The notes: a model not told the origin generated them from the letters alone. A DNA stretch of 59,486 nt from Candidatus Poseidoniales archaeon (GCA_003602535.1 QQSA01000075.1:3853-63338); one strand, 5' to 3'. Shown: positions 34,308-43,533, counted from the first letter of the stretch. Program-made: numbers and translations.

Positions 34308-35341
34308 GCATTTTGCAATGTCATGATTTCTGTAACTCTTGAAGTCCAAATTTCTGCTTTTTCTCCGTCACTAATCGAAGCACAAAGTGCTGCTAACATA
34401 GCATCTTCAACATCTTCAGGGCTATCTAATAATTCAGAGAATAATTCTTCTCTATTCATTCGTTTAGCCAACATAAGCAATGCTCGTAAATCAGGTCTAT
34501 CTTCACCCGAATGACCAGGGTTGGTGTTTTCGACACACCATTCCAATACTCCATTGATATCATCTGGATTTACTTGTAACACAGGGGGGGCTTCTCCTAC
34601 AGATAGTGGCTTTGCATCCATTATTTGATCAGCAAATTTTTCAGCATCTTGGCTGATAAATCCGCTAGCAATTTCTACAAAAATGGCACCTGATTCTACT
34701 GCCAACTCGGTTTGCTTGGCTATCATTGAGTGTGCATGAGAATTGAATGCACATCTAGCTGCATCATAGGTTTGACCGAATGCAAGATGAATTCTTGCAG
34801 CTTGTATTCGTGAGATTGCAATTGTTTCATTGGCATGCCCAGCACTTCTAGAAATCTCTCCATGAACATGTAATGCCATCATTGGTTCATCAATTGATAG
34901 ATGGAATGCTGCTTTGTTGAGCAATGAAATATCGTGATCTCTGCTCGCCTTGGAAACTGATTTCAAACGTGTTTCTGCCCAAGTTAAATCATCTCTTGCA
35001 TTTTCAATATCACCATTTTCAAAATGGACTAAACCTCGTTCCATCCTTAGCCGACCTTCTAGTGCTAAATCTCTCGATTCAGGGTTTCTTGCTACCACAA
35101 GCGCTTCTTCTATAGATTCTAGTGTAATGTTACCGGCTATCCTTTGTTTCACCAAATCCAAGACTTTGGTTTCAGCTAGACTTAATTTATCTTGCAAAAA
35201 GTCAACTATGTTGCTATTCATTACCAATCCTAACTCAGCAACTCCAAGCCAACTTTTCCAGCCCATTTTTTCTAGCAAATGATCAAGTTCTCTTTCGCCG
35301 TTTTCGAAAGCTATGATTATTTCTTCAGGATTCATTTTCAT
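34304..35341 (-). CDS. Helical repeat protein, unknown
   Basis: A 345-residue soluble protein that is almost wholly helical, with TPR-like hairpins (RMERGLVHFENGDIENARDD and ARIHLAFGQTYDAARCAFNS). Its start overlaps the DHH phosphoesterase stop by 17 bases; the third-residue Met (about 35335) is an equal alternative. It therefore belongs to the tail end of the proteasome/exosome transcript. No catalytic motif is seen. A possible role is as a scaffold for RNA or protein turnover, which is inference from position only. Confidence 0.7.
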   Translation of the reverse strand: MKMNPEEIIIAFENGERELDHLLEKMGWKSWLGVAELGLVMNSNIVDFLQDKLSLAETKVLDLVKQRIAGNITLESIEEALVVARNPESRDLALEGRLRMERGLVHFENGDIENARDDLTWAETRLKSVSKASRDHDISLLNKAAFHLSIDEPMMALHVHGEISRSAGHANETIAISRIQAARIHLAFGQTYDAARCAFNSHAHSMIAKQTELAVESGAIFVEIASGFISQDAEKFADQIMDAKPLSVGEAPPVLQVNPDDINGVLEWCVENTNPGHSGEDRPDLRALLMLAKRMNREELFSELLDSPEDVEDAMLAALCASISDGEKAEIWTSRVTEIMTLQNA

Positions 35342-36308
35342 TCCTCTTTGTATTGGCTAAAATATTGATGAAGGCTGTTTCTGCAGCGATTCGATCGCAT
35401 TTTCCAGTCCAGCCTGCTGCGCCGTCATGTCCCCCGCCTTCTCCACCCATTTTTTCAGCGAGGTTTTGCATCATCTTTCCAAGATGAATTCCGGAAATTG
35501 TCGAAGATCGTGGTGCTCTAGCAGTAAGCCTAGTTTCTCCATCTCTATTGCGTGAAACGAGTGCTACTTCTGCACCTGCTTGGATAATCAGTGAGGCTAC
35601 TTTCCCTTCATGGATGCCTGCATGGGTGTGGACTAGATTCCATTTCCCTGATTCAATGGATTGACATCTGGATAAACCCTTCAATATAGCTCCTCTGTCA
35701 CTGGCAGAAATTTCTTCATTCTGCACATTCTCTACAAATTCTTGATACTCAAATGTAGCTCCTTCTAAAATTTGCGCGGCGCAATATAGTGATGCTTGAT
35801 CAGCATGCCTAAATCTCCCAGTATCGGTTATTAGTCCTGCTAGTAAGAGTTTACGTACTTGATTAGAAAGTGTATTTGGTGAATTGATTTTTAGATATTC
35901 AAAAACCATCTGAGTTGTCGCCCTTGCATCGCTTCGCAACTCCAAATCTCCGGCTCCGAATTCCCATTCACAAGTATCGTGGTGATCTATCACACAAATT
36001 GGAACCCCGTCGGGAATAGTTACTCCTGTTTGTGATTCGGATGCAGCGTCGACAATAATTATGCCACCGATTTTTGATGGCCATGATGGATTTTTTGATA
36101 ATTTACGGAATGGTGCATTCATTTCCTGACACAAGCGATTAGCAAGTCTTCCAAGATGCAGTCCACAAGCTAGCAGGTTTGGATTAGATGCGGCTAGGGC
36201 TATTGCGGAACCTATGGTGTCCATATCACCATTTCTACCTGTCAATACTGGTACGGCACCATTCGCAGTGGCCCTTTCTATCCAGTCAGCCAGTCTTTCC
36301 AAAATCAT
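35325..36308 (-). CDS. DHH/DHHA1-family phosphoesterase
   Basis: A 327-residue enzyme of the RecJ/nanoRNase superfamily that cleaves phosphodiester bonds in short RNA or DNA, using Mn ions. The N-terminal DHH domain has NGDMDTIGSAIAL, IIIVDAAS and the signature VIDHHDT. The DHHA1 domain ends with GGGHDGAAGWTG, the substrate-binding GGGH. It overlaps the prefoldin gene by four bases and stands directly behind the exosome genes, so a role in clearing short RNA fragments is plausible. Confidence 0.88.
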   Translation of the reverse strand: MILERLADWIERATANGAVPVLTGRNGDMDTIGSAIALAASNPNLLACGLHLGRLANRLCQEMNAPFRKLSKNPSWPSKIGGIIIVDAASESQTGVTIPDGVPICVIDHHDTCEWEFGAGDLELRSDARATTQMVFEYLKINSPNTLSNQVRKLLLAGLITDTGRFRHADQASLYCAAQILEGATFEYQEFVENVQNEEISASDRGAILKGLSRCQSIESGKWNLVHTHAGIHEGKVASLIIQAGAEVALVSRNRDGETRLTARAPRSSTISGIHLGKMMQNLAEKMGGEGGGHDGAAGWTGKCDRIAAETAFINILANTKRNENES

Positions 36309-36613
36309 CCCTCGAGAGATTGCTTAAGTTTTTCATATGTTGAAATCAGTTCAGCTTCCCTTTCCGCCATTGTTGTTACCGCAGATTTCATCTGAACTAA
36401 TGTAGTTTCCAAATCTTTCAACAATTGTTCTCTGTCGTCGACTTCGATTAGAATGGTTCCCATCTGGCGATGCAATGCCATGTCCTCAGGTTGGTTTTTT
36501 ACAGCAGTCACAGTTCCTTCAAGTTCTCTCAATTGGGCATTCAGTGAAGCAACTTGTTGCCTTGCTGCTTGTACTTCTGCGACTACCATCTGTAATTGTT
36601 GGGCTGCTTCCAT
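36305..36613 (-). CDS. pfdB: Prefoldin subunit beta
   Basis: A 102-residue small coiled-coil chaperone subunit. Two helices (about 1-40 and 65-100) flank a beta-hairpin with QMGTILIEVDDREQLLKDLE. With alpha subunits it would form the jellyfish-shaped hexamer that delivers unfolded protein to the thermosome. It is in the archaeal exosome superoperon, as in other archaea. Confidence 0.9.
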   Translation of the reverse strand: MEAAQQLQMVVAEVQAARQQVASLNAQLRELEGTVTAVKNQPEDMALHRQMGTILIEVDDREQLLKDLETTLVQMKSAVTTMAEREAELISTYEKLKQSLEG

Positions 36614-36637
36614 GTTTCCACCTCAGACACCGGGGGT

Positions 36638-36844
36638 TCAAGAATCCATCACTTCAATCACTTTGCTTGCAATAACCAAAGATCTCATTCTCGTATTCCA
36701 CATAGCTCTTGCATCTTTAGCACGAGCTTCCTCCAGAACAAAACTAAAATTCGTAGCACTGACTAACACTTTTTCTTCACTAGCTAGACTAGATGCCAAT
36801 GATTTGGCAAATGGCGAATCCACCGATAGGCGGACATGCCACAT
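36638..36844 (-). CDS. pcc1: KEOPS complex subunit Pcc1
   Basis: A 68-residue protein with the Pcc1 pattern: an N-terminal strand HVRLSVDSPFAKSLASSL, a central strand ending FSFVLEEARAKDARA, and the helix RAMWNTRMRSLVIASKVIE. KEOPS makes the universal threonylcarbamoyl-adenosine at tRNA position 37. The length is near the family's minimum. It lies between L37Ae and prefoldin beta, the usual archaeal order. Confidence 0.82.
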   Translation of the reverse strand: MWHVRLSVDSPFAKSLASSLASEEKVLVSATNFSFVLEEARAKDARAMWNTRMRSLVIASKVIEVMDS

Positions 36845-36850
36845 AACAAA

Positions 36851-37210
36851 TCACTCCTCTTCGTCGATTTCACCAGCAACTAGTGCACGCTCGTATTCGA
36901 TAGCAGCTTGCTGTGCGATGTAAGCCATATCTGCAGTTGTTGCACCATCTGCATTTCGGCGAATGATTCTGTTGTTTGTATCAGATGCACGAGTGTAAGG
37001 TTCCCATGCGCCACCAGCAAATGTGTGTCCACACTTACTGCATGCCCAGATCCCGACCGACTTGCGGCTAACCTTGCGGTATTGGCATACAGGACATGTA
37101 TACTTCGCGGATTTTTTCTTCATGGCCATGCCTGCGTTACGGCGTACACTGACACCATATCTTGCACCGAATCGGCCGGTTGCTCCTGCCTTCTGTGTTC
37201 GCTTTGCCAT
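36851..37210 (-). CDS. rpl37ae: 50S ribosomal protein eL43 (L37Ae), C-terminally extended
   Basis: About 119 residues from the ATG at 37210, chosen over 37216 because it has a 7-base spacing from a GGAGG Shine-Dalgarno-like sequence. The zinc ribbon is complete: CPVC ... CSKCGHTFAGGAW. The N-terminus GATGRFGARYGVSVRR matches the family. Normal archaeal proteins are about 70-90 residues; here about 30 extra C-terminal residues follow, helical and ending in acidic EIDEEE. Confidence 0.93.
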   Translation of the reverse strand: MAKRTQKAGATGRFGARYGVSVRRNAGMAMKKKSAKYTCPVCQYRKVSRKSVGIWACSKCGHTFAGGAWEPYTRASDTNNRIIRRNADGATTADMAYIAQQAAIEYERALVAGEIDEEE

Positions 37211-37212
37211 GT

Positions 37213-37995
37213 TCATTCCTCCTTGGAATTGACCAGATTAGCAAGTTCTGCGCAGCGTTGCTGAGCGACTCCTAGTATCTCGTCGAATTCGGCCGGCGTG
37301 AAAGTTCCCTTTAATCCCTTCTGAAGTGAATGTAGGTGACCCTCATCACCAAGAGTGATGTGAATTCTTTCATCTCCACCCAATTCTTCTTCTTCATTTG
37401 CATCCAGAACATATCGTCCTCCAACACGAGTAAATGAGCACATTGTGGGTGTCATGGATACAGCAAGTGGATAGTCTTCACCAATATCGAATCTTTCTGC
37501 TGGAACGATTGCGGTTCTAAGAGCAGCAATTGCTCCAAGTGCACAAGCATCGAAGATATTTCCTTTGTCAGATAGTACGTGGATATCGATCATGACTCCC
37601 AGAACCTTTTCCCCAGGAATAATACACAGAGAATCCATGTCGATACATCCAGATTCACGAATCCCTCTGTCCACAACTCTTCCAAGTTCAATAGATTGAG
37701 GTGAAGGTGGTCCTGGTTCGTACTTTCTTCCGGCAACTGGTCGTAGTTCAGCCCCACACATTAGCGAACCTTCAGCAGGTCTGTCTGGCCAAGGAGTTCT
37801 GATTTCGAATTTGACACCAGCGTAAATTATGGTGTCTCCCCATGTGACCTTAGCACTACCTTCAGCGTTGTAAAGGCAGTTTGTTTCAAGTTTGATATCA
37901 CGGGATTCCCAGCGTCCACGGCCATCGATACGCTGATCTTTATCTGCAAGAGCAGCTAACTCCTGACGAAGTAGACTTGGTACTAATTCAACCAT
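37213..37995 (-). CDS. rrp42: Exosome complex protein Rrp42
   Basis: About 260 residues, RNase PH fold. The ATG at 37995 overlaps the Rrp41 stop as TGATG and has a GGAGGTGA sequence 6-8 bases upstream, so it is preferred to the TTG at 37998. Family stretches are RIDGRGRWESRDIKLE, GDTIIYAGVKFEI, and DIHVLSDKGNIFDACALGAIAALRTA. Rrp42 pairs with Rrp41 in the hexameric ring and contributes RNA binding rather than catalysis. Confidence 0.94.
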   Translation of the reverse strand: MVELVPSLLRQELAALADKDQRIDGRGRWESRDIKLETNCLYNAEGSAKVTWGDTIIYAGVKFEIRTPWPDRPAEGSLMCGAELRPVAGRKYEPGPPSPQSIELGRVVDRGIRESGCIDMDSLCIIPGEKVLGVMIDIHVLSDKGNIFDACALGAIAALRTAIVPAERFDIGEDYPLAVSMTPTMCSFTRVGGRYVLDANEEEELGGDERIHITLGDEGHLHSLQKGLKGTFTPAEFDEILGVAQQRCAELANLVNSKEE

Positions 37996-38732
37996 CAAGA
38001 TTCACCTCCATTCTTTTCGGCATATCTACGCTTCAATGCATCAATCATCAAAACATGAATTTCTTTTGCAGCTTTCATATTGTATTCCATGCAAGTATTG
38101 TACTCTTCAACCGACAAATCGCCGTCCATCTGTAAGAATGCAATTTCTCCTGTGGTTGGGAGTATACCCATTGGCAAATCCGCTTGTCCGTAGTTGTCTT
38201 CAGCCTTGTCTAAATCTAGAACTACAGTGTCTTCGATCTTTCCGCTTGCAACTCCGACAATCATGTCACGCATTGGGATTCCTGCATCTGCTAGGGCAAC
38301 TGCAGCAGCAGTAATTCCTACACATCTTGTACCTGCTTCAGCAGCAAGTATCTCAATTTCAACTCTAATCTTTGAGCGAGGATATCTTTCTACTAACACC
38401 ACGCTTTCCAAAGCTTCTGCAGTAACCTTACTGATTTCTCTGGAACGGCGATTGAAACCTGGTCGGATTCTATCGCTTGTAGAAAATGGTGCCATGTTGT
38501 ATCTAACGTCTATGACAGCACGGTCTTGACGCTGGATCTTACGTGGATGTGCTTCCATTGGTCCATAAACAGCACAAACTGCTACATTTAGTCCGTGCTT
38601 TACCCATGCTGAACCATCAGCTGCAGGTAAAATACCTGCCTCAACTTGAACTTCTCTCATCTCATCGACTTTACGACCATCTAGTCGCAAACCATCATCA
38701 CGTAGTAACTTTACATCTCCGTATCCGCCCAT
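37995..38732 (-). CDS. rrp41: Exosome complex exonuclease Rrp41
   Basis: A 245-residue RNase PH-fold protein, the catalytic partner of the archaeal exosome that degrades RNA 3' to 5' by phosphorolysis. Motifs are RLDGRKVDEMREVQVEAGIL, RPGFNRRSREISKVTAEAL, and LAAEAGTRCVGITAAAVALAD. The start overlaps the Rrp4 stop (TAATG) with GGAGGA 8 bases upstream. The acidic VVLDLDKAEDNYGQADLP follows the expected catalytic Asp. Confidence 0.95.
   Translation of the reverse strand: MGGYGDVKLLRDDGLRLDGRKVDEMREVQVEAGILPAADGSAWVKHGLNVAVCAVYGPMEAHPRKIQRQDRAVIDVRYNMAPFSTSDRIRPGFNRRSREISKVTAEALESVVLVERYPRSKIRVEIEILAAEAGTRCVGITAAAVALADAGIPMRDMIVGVASGKIEDTVVLDLDKAEDNYGQADLPMGILPTTGEIAFLQMDGDLSVEEYNTCMEYNMKAAKEIHVLMIDALKRRYAEKNGGES
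38003..38009 (-). promoter_or_regulatory. Shine-Dalgarno motif for rrp42
   Basis: GGAGGTGA lies within the last codons of rrp41, about 7 bases upstream of the rrp42 ATG. Comparable GGAGGA motifs precede rrp41 and rpl37ae, showing that internal genes of this operon use Shine-Dalgarno initiation. Confidence 0.6.
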
Positions 38733-39418
38733 TAGGCATTCCTCCTGTTTTCGATTAATGCTTCAATTGAAGCATTGAATGTGGCCTTGTGGCCTTCGTT
38801 GCGTACCAAATCGATTACAGTACGCATGAATGCGATTCCATCTGCATCTCCATCGACCCAGACTCTTCCATTTTCAGCGACTATTATTCGACAGTCGCTA
38901 ACTTCTTTCAAACTACGCAGAATGGAATCTCCTTCTCCTCGTAGTCGTGAAATATGATTCATTGAAATTTCTGACATTATGCCTTCCTTCAATCTTCTAA
39001 GGCCAACGCCCTTCATTGTCAAAACAATATTGTGTGCTTCGTCTACTTCTTGTACACGTGCCAACATGACATCTCCGATGTCCATCTGTTCTCGTGCAGC
39101 ACCAAATTCTACTTTCCAAGGTGCGAGTGACATTGGTAATAATCCATTGAAAGGGCCATTTACATCTGCAAACCAAAGATTGTTTCGTACACTTTCTACT
39201 ACTCCGATAACTAGGTCACCAGATCTCGGCATGTAAGCCGAATGAATGGGGTCAACCGAAGTTACCCCGTTGTATTCTTTAACCCAACCAACTTTGGTTG
39301 CTATAATATTGTCACCCATGATTAGGGTTCCTGTTCCTGCTCGCACTCCTGTTGAGGCCCCGATGGCCTCTCCCGGAGTCACGAGGCGCAGCTCGGCGCC
39401 TTCTTTCGCTCCTGACAT
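38732..39418 (-). CDS. rrp4: Exosome complex RNA-binding protein Rrp4
   Basis: About 228 residues from the ATG at 39418, preceded by GGAG; the frame opens earlier at 39454 without homology. It has the Rrp4 three-domain layout: N-terminal domain (about 1-65) with TPGEAI and AGTGTL, S1 domain (about 66-135) with GDLVIGVVESVRNNLWFADV, and KH domain with LKEVSDCRIIVAENGRVWVDG. It caps the exosome ring and selects poly(A)-rich RNA. Confidence 0.93.
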   Translation of the reverse strand: MSGAKEGAELRLVTPGEAIGASTGVRAGTGTLIMGDNIIATKVGWVKEYNGVTSVDPIHSAYMPRSGDLVIGVVESVRNNLWFADVNGPFNGLLPMSLAPWKVEFGAAREQMDIGDVMLARVQEVDEAHNIVLTMKGVGLRRLKEGIMSEISMNHISRLRGEGDSILRSLKEVSDCRIIVAENGRVWVDGDADGIAFMRTVIDLVRNEGHKATFNASIEALIENRRNA

Positions 39419-39480
39419 TTCTTTGTCTCCAAGCCGGGCGACCCGCCATCCCATGATAAAGCAGACGCATGAAGTGACAA

Positions 39481-40167
39481 TTACAATTCTTTAACTTCAG
39501 CGTTAGACGCTACACTCTTTACTTTACCAATTAGATTGCCAGCCATTCCAGGAGGGCACTCAATAATGCAAGCCCAGTCACCATTTGATAGCCATTCATC
39601 TTTATCGATATATGGTCGTAAAAATTTGCCACATGCACCATATCCTGAGCCAGGAATTCTGAATGCGATTCTTACAGGTTCAAATGATAGTGGAATTAAT
39701 GGTTTTAGAATTTCAATGGCGTCTTTTATCTGTACTTCCAATCTCTTGAATGGGTCGACAGAAAAACGACTTTCTTCCAAAGCCAATTCAATCCTAGTTT
39801 TGGGATGTGGTGTTTTCGCCTTTGGATCGATTGCAGTCGAATGAATTTCTTGTATGATGAGTTGCCTTTTTTGCTCTACCAGTTCTTTGCGTTGATTAGT
39901 TGTGAGTTGGATGCTACCTTTCTCGAGTATCATAGCAGCAATTTCACCTATTTCTTGAGTTCCAAATGTTGCTTCAATCGCATCTTCTGTTGGCCTATCG
40001 CCACCCCTGGCATCATTCCAAACTTCATCGGTTGCCAAAAAATCATCAATGTTTACGCTAGAAGGATCTGCTTTGAATGATTCAACCAAATCTGGGTCAA
40101 CCAATATCTCATATCGTTTGCCGCCATATTCCCAGCGTGCCAAGACTGCTTCGTCAAGGCTTACCAT
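39481..40167 (-). CDS. Ribosome maturation protein SBDS (SDO1)
   Basis: About 228 residues from the ATG at 40167; an ATG at 40179 adds four and overlaps psmA. It is an archaeal SBDS/Sdo1 homologue with the FYSH domain (about 1-90, including ARWEYGGKRYEILVDPDLV and ATFGTQEIGEIAAMILEKG) and helical/RRM-like second and third domains (KRQLIIQEIHSTAIDPK). It helps release the anti-association factor from the large subunit. It is between psmA and rrp4 as in other archaea. Confidence 0.93.
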   Translation of the reverse strand: MVSLDEAVLARWEYGGKRYEILVDPDLVESFKADPSSVNIDDFLATDEVWNDARGGDRPTEDAIEATFGTQEIGEIAAMILEKGSIQLTTNQRKELVEQKRQLIIQEIHSTAIDPKAKTPHPKTRIELALEESRFSVDPFKRLEVQIKDAIEILKPLIPLSFEPVRIAFRIPGSGYGACGKFLRPYIDKDEWLSNGDWACIIECPPGMAGNLIGKVKSVASNAEVKEL

Positions 40168-40175
40168 GAATATAT

Positions 40176-40898
40176 TCACTCCTCTAACGGCTTAAGTCGA
40201 TCAATTTGCTTGTTGACTTCGTTTCTATCAAGCACACGATATCCTTCAGAGTCAATGACTGAAACTTCTACAGCGTCTCTGTTAAGCTCCTGGTCATTTG
40301 CATTTCTCAGAGCTTCTAGTCCGAGCTTCATTGCTGCATTAAGAGTAAGATTTTCCTTCCAATTCTTTTCGAAATAATCGATTACAGTATTTCTTCCGCT
40401 ACCAATTGCTCCTGCATGGTATGATTGGTAAGCACCCGATGGATCTGTTTCGAATAGATGAATTCCATTATCATCAACTCCTCCAATCAAAAGTGCAGTC
40501 CCGAACGGTCGTGAGCCACCATATTGTGTGAATGATTGCTTGAAATCACAAATCTTCTTTGTCAGAATATCAACTGGCACAGAAGCAGCATAAGTGATTC
40601 TGTTAACTTGAGCTTCTACACGAGCTCTAGCAACTAACTGTCGGGCATCAGCCACTAATCCACTGGTTGCAATACCAACATGATCGTCAATCTTGAACAT
40701 TTTTTCGATAGATTCAGGAATAATTAATCGACTTGCAATACGCTTGTCACAAACCAACACAACACCATCTCTGAACTTTAGTCCAGCAGTTGTAGTCCCT
40801 CTCTTAACGCTCTCTCTAGCATATTCTACCTGAAACAATCTTCCATCTGGACTGAATGTAGTAATGCCATGGTCATATCCTCTTCCGCTTGGCTGCAA
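40176..40898 (-). CDS. psmA: Proteasome subunit alpha
   Basis: About 240 residues if it starts at the TTG at 40898, where GAGGTGG lies 6 bases upstream and the N-terminus reads MQPSGRGYDHGITTFSPDG, the usual archaeal form. The alternative GTG at 40907, inside that Shine-Dalgarno-like motif, or the upstream frame to 41024, would overlap the divergent gene or lack homology. Family motifs are DGRLFQVEYARESVKRG, RPFGTALLIGGVD and YHAGAIGSGR. Seven subunits form each outer ring of the 20S proteasome. The beta subunit is not in this window. Confidence 0.94.
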   Translation of the reverse strand: MQPSGRGYDHGITTFSPDGRLFQVEYARESVKRGTTTAGLKFRDGVVLVCDKRIASRLIIPESIEKMFKIDDHVGIATSGLVADARQLVARARVEAQVNRITYAASVPVDILTKKICDFKQSFTQYGGSRPFGTALLIGGVDDNGIHLFETDPSGAYQSYHAGAIGSGRNTVIDYFEKNWKENLTLNAAMKLGLEALRNANDQELNRDAVEVSVIDSEGYRVLDRNEVNKQIDRLKPLEE

Positions 40899-40961
40899 AG
40901 TGTCCACCTCTGGTCGCTGTCCGGGTCGGGGTCTTATCAACCTTGGCGGGATGCGAGTTGT

Positions 40962-41609
40962 ATGAAGGTGGCTGTACTCTCCAGTGGTGGCAAGGATAGT
41001 AGCGCTGCTATTTGGTGGGCTCAATGCAAGGGTTGGGACTTAACTCACCTAGTTACAATGATTGTCGAAGGCGATGATTCATGGATGTTCCAGATTCCAG
41101 GTACATCGTTAGTCGAGAAGCAAGCTGAGTTGTGTAATTGCAAATGGCTTCCGATAACTACTCAGGGTATCCAGGATGAAGAAATCACAGACTTGGAAAT
41201 GGAATTGAGAAATCTAGACATCGATGGAATTGTCTCGGGTGCAATAAGATCTGATTATCAGAAGACCAGATTAGAAAGAATGTGTGAGCGGTTAGGAATC
41301 AAATCATTTTCACCGCTTTGGCACCAATCAAGCATCTTACACATGGAAGGTCTAGTAAAAAATGGATTTGAAGTAATGATTACAAGTGTATCTTCAGATG
41401 GCCTATCTGAAGAGTGGCTGGGGCATGTCTTGACCGAAGAGTCATTAGCCAAATTGAAGTCTCTTGCATTGAAATATAGATTTAATGTCGATGGCGAGGG
41501 AGGAGAGTACGAGACACTTGTGATAGCAGGACCTCACATGAATGGAGTACTAGATTTATGCTACAAAACTCATTGGGATGGAGTTAGAGGACACTTGATT
41601 TTTGAATAA
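40962..41609 (+). CDS. Diphthine-ammonia ligase (Dph6 family)
   Basis: About 215 residues of the adenine-nucleotide alpha-hydrolase fold from the ATG at 40962; earlier in-frame sequence overlaps psmA. The PP-loop SSGGKDSSAA is at residues 7-16. The family signature GEGGEYETLVIAGP is near the C-terminus. It would amidate diphthine to diphthamide on EF-2 with ATP and ammonium; the EF-2 target His is in the gene at 27-29.5 kb. It is divergent from psmA across about 60 bases. Confidence 0.9.
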   Translation: MKVAVLSSGGKDSSAAIWWAQCKGWDLTHLVTMIVEGDDSWMFQIPGTSLVEKQAELCNCKWLPITTQGIQDEEITDLEMELRNLDIDGIVSGAIRSDYQKTRLERMCERLGIKSFSPLWHQSSILHMEGLVKNGFEVMITSVSSDGLSEEWLGHVLTEESLAKLKSLALKYRFNVDGEGGEYETLVIAGPHMNGVLDLCYKTHWDGVRGHLIFE

Positions 41610-41676
41610 TTAGTGCCGATAGTAATCTTGTTCTGGACTCGGAATGTTCATGACCTTTGCTCAGAGGGAGTACAAT

Positions 41677-43026
41677 ATGGCATTCTGCCCACTAGACTAT
41701 CGATATGGTTGCCAAGAGTTCAAAGAAATATGGTCTGAACTTGGCCGTCATCAGCGCCAATTAGAGGTAGAGAGAGCTCTTGTTTGGGCACATAAAGAGA
41801 TGGGAAAGGTCTCTGAAGAAGATTATGCCAAGGTTGCAGAAATTGCTGTTCCTAGTGTAGTTACGAAAGAAAGAGTTTCTGAAATTGAAGCTGAAACTAG
41901 GCACGACATTATGGCATTGACTAAAGCCATGGCCGAAGCAGCAGGTGAGGCAGGTTGGTGTATTCACTTAGGTGCAACATCCAATGATATTGTTGATACA
42001 GCAGTCGGGCTGCAACTTCGAGATTCGATAATTCTACTGCGAAAGCAATTGTGTAATTTAATCGAAGTTACTGCAAATCTAGCTGAGAAAGAACGTGATA
42101 CCGTAATGCTAGGTAGAACTCATGGACAGGCAGCTGTACCTATCACATTTGGTCTGAAAACGGCTGTATGGCTTGATGAAATGAGAAGACAACTAGTGCG
42201 TCTTGACGAAGCAACTCCTAGAATTGCTGTTGGGAAATTTTTGGGAGCTGTGGGCACAGGTGCTGCACAAGGTGATGGAGCAAGAGAACTACAGCGTCTA
42301 ATTCTAACACACTTAGGTTTACAAGTCCCTCTTGCAACAACACAAGTAGTTGGTAGAGATCGGTATGTCGAGTATGTTTCTTGGCTAGCTAATGTTGCTT
42401 GTACCTGCGAAAAGGTTCTCCAGGAAATCCGTAACCTTCAGCGTTCTGAAATTGCTGAAGCCGGAGAAGGGTTCGATGTAAAGAAACAGGTAGGATCTTC
42501 AACTATGGCACACAAAAAGAATCCAATAAAATCTGAAAATGCATCAGGACTGGCAAGAATTGTTCGTTCATTCATTATTCCAACTTATGAGAACGCATTA
42601 CTTTGGCATGAGAGAGACCTTGCTAACTCGAGTAGCGAGAGATTCACTTTATCTCATGGTTCTGCTTTGTGTGAAGATGTAATCTCTAAGACAACTAATG
42701 TTTTGACAAACCTTTGGGTCGACAGAGAGCGAATGCTGGCCAATATCGCAAGTCAAAAAGGACTGGTTATGGCTGAAAAAGTTATGATTGAACTTGTGGG
42801 ACACGGAATTGGTCGCGATGAGTCGCATGAGATTCTGCGTTCTGCTTCATTTGAGGCAATAGCTAACGGAGAGGAATTAATCGATGTGTGTGCTAGAACA
42901 CCAGCGGTTGCTGCAGCATTTTCAGTTGAAGAATTGGAAGCAATGTTTGATCCTGCAAATCATATTGGAGTATCAGGTGAAATTGTAGACGAGGCTGTTG
43001 AATTAGCTAGAGCAGCAATTCAATGA
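41677..43026 (+). CDS. purB: Adenylosuccinate lyase
   Basis: About 449 residues from the ATG at 41677; an upstream ATG (41644) would add 11. It belongs to the fumarase/aspartase superfamily and cleaves adenylosuccinate and SAICAR in purine synthesis. Motifs are HLGATSNDIVDTA, GRTHGQAAVPITFG and the signature GSSTMAHKKNPIKSEN, which holds the catalytic Ser. The ERFTLSHGS and VISKTTNVL stretches also agree. The 3' end overlaps the convergent membrane protein by 7 bases. Confidence 0.95.
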   Translation: MAFCPLDYRYGCQEFKEIWSELGRHQRQLEVERALVWAHKEMGKVSEEDYAKVAEIAVPSVVTKERVSEIEAETRHDIMALTKAMAEAAGEAGWCIHLGATSNDIVDTAVGLQLRDSIILLRKQLCNLIEVTANLAEKERDTVMLGRTHGQAAVPITFGLKTAVWLDEMRRQLVRLDEATPRIAVGKFLGAVGTGAAQGDGARELQRLILTHLGLQVPLATTQVVGRDRYVEYVSWLANVACTCEKVLQEIRNLQRSEIAEAGEGFDVKKQVGSSTMAHKKNPIKSENASGLARIVRSFIIPTYENALLWHERDLANSSSERFTLSHGSALCEDVISKTTNVLTNLWVDRERMLANIASQKGLVMAEKVMIELVGHGIGRDESHEILRSASFEAIANGEELIDVCARTPAVAAAFSVEELEAMFDPANHIGVSGEIVDEAVELARAAIQ

Positions 43027-43460
43027 GTTTCATCTTCATCAACTTCTGTCTGCATCATAGATGTTCTAACAAGAATCATTGCAGTAATGGCAGAAACTGT
43101 GAAGGCAATACCTACCATTTTTGACATACTATACCAAAGTGCAATCAATCCGCCCAGAGAAACATATGCTACAATAGTACATAGTGAAGATGCGAAATTC
43201 AACTTTCTTAACATGTCATCATTCAATTTGCCATTATTTTCTAACAAAAATGTGTAAATCAAGAAATAAATTCCTTGGAAGGGAATTGTAGCTGCAATGA
43301 CAGTGAGAGCAATCTCTCGTATCGCTTTAGGATTTGCTTCTTGTTCAATGCCTTGGAAAAGCATTACAGCAGTATTGGTACCCAACAATGCGGCCATAAT
43401 TGTCCAACGCTTATCTTGAGATGAAGTTCTACTTTCGACATTGACTGAACCTTCACTCAT
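43020..43460 (-). CDS. Small membrane protein, four predicted spans
   Basis: A 146-residue protein with hydrophobic helices at about 20-37, 46-70, 90-110 and 113-132, and an acidic tail EVDEDETH. No family or catalytic motif is recognised. It is convergent with purB. Confidence 0.65.
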   Translation of the reverse strand: MSEGSVNVESRTSSQDKRWTIMAALLGTNTAVMLFQGIEQEANPKAIREIALTVIAATIPFQGIYFLIYTFLLENNGKLNDDMLRKLNFASSLCTIVAYVSLGGLIALWYSMSKMVGIAFTVSAITAMILVRTSMMQTEVDEDETH

Positions 43461-43533
43461 GAAACCGGTGCTAACTATGAAGGGTTTGTATGTTGCCCTA
43501 AAGAAAATTGAAAAATGGCCAAATATAAACTGT

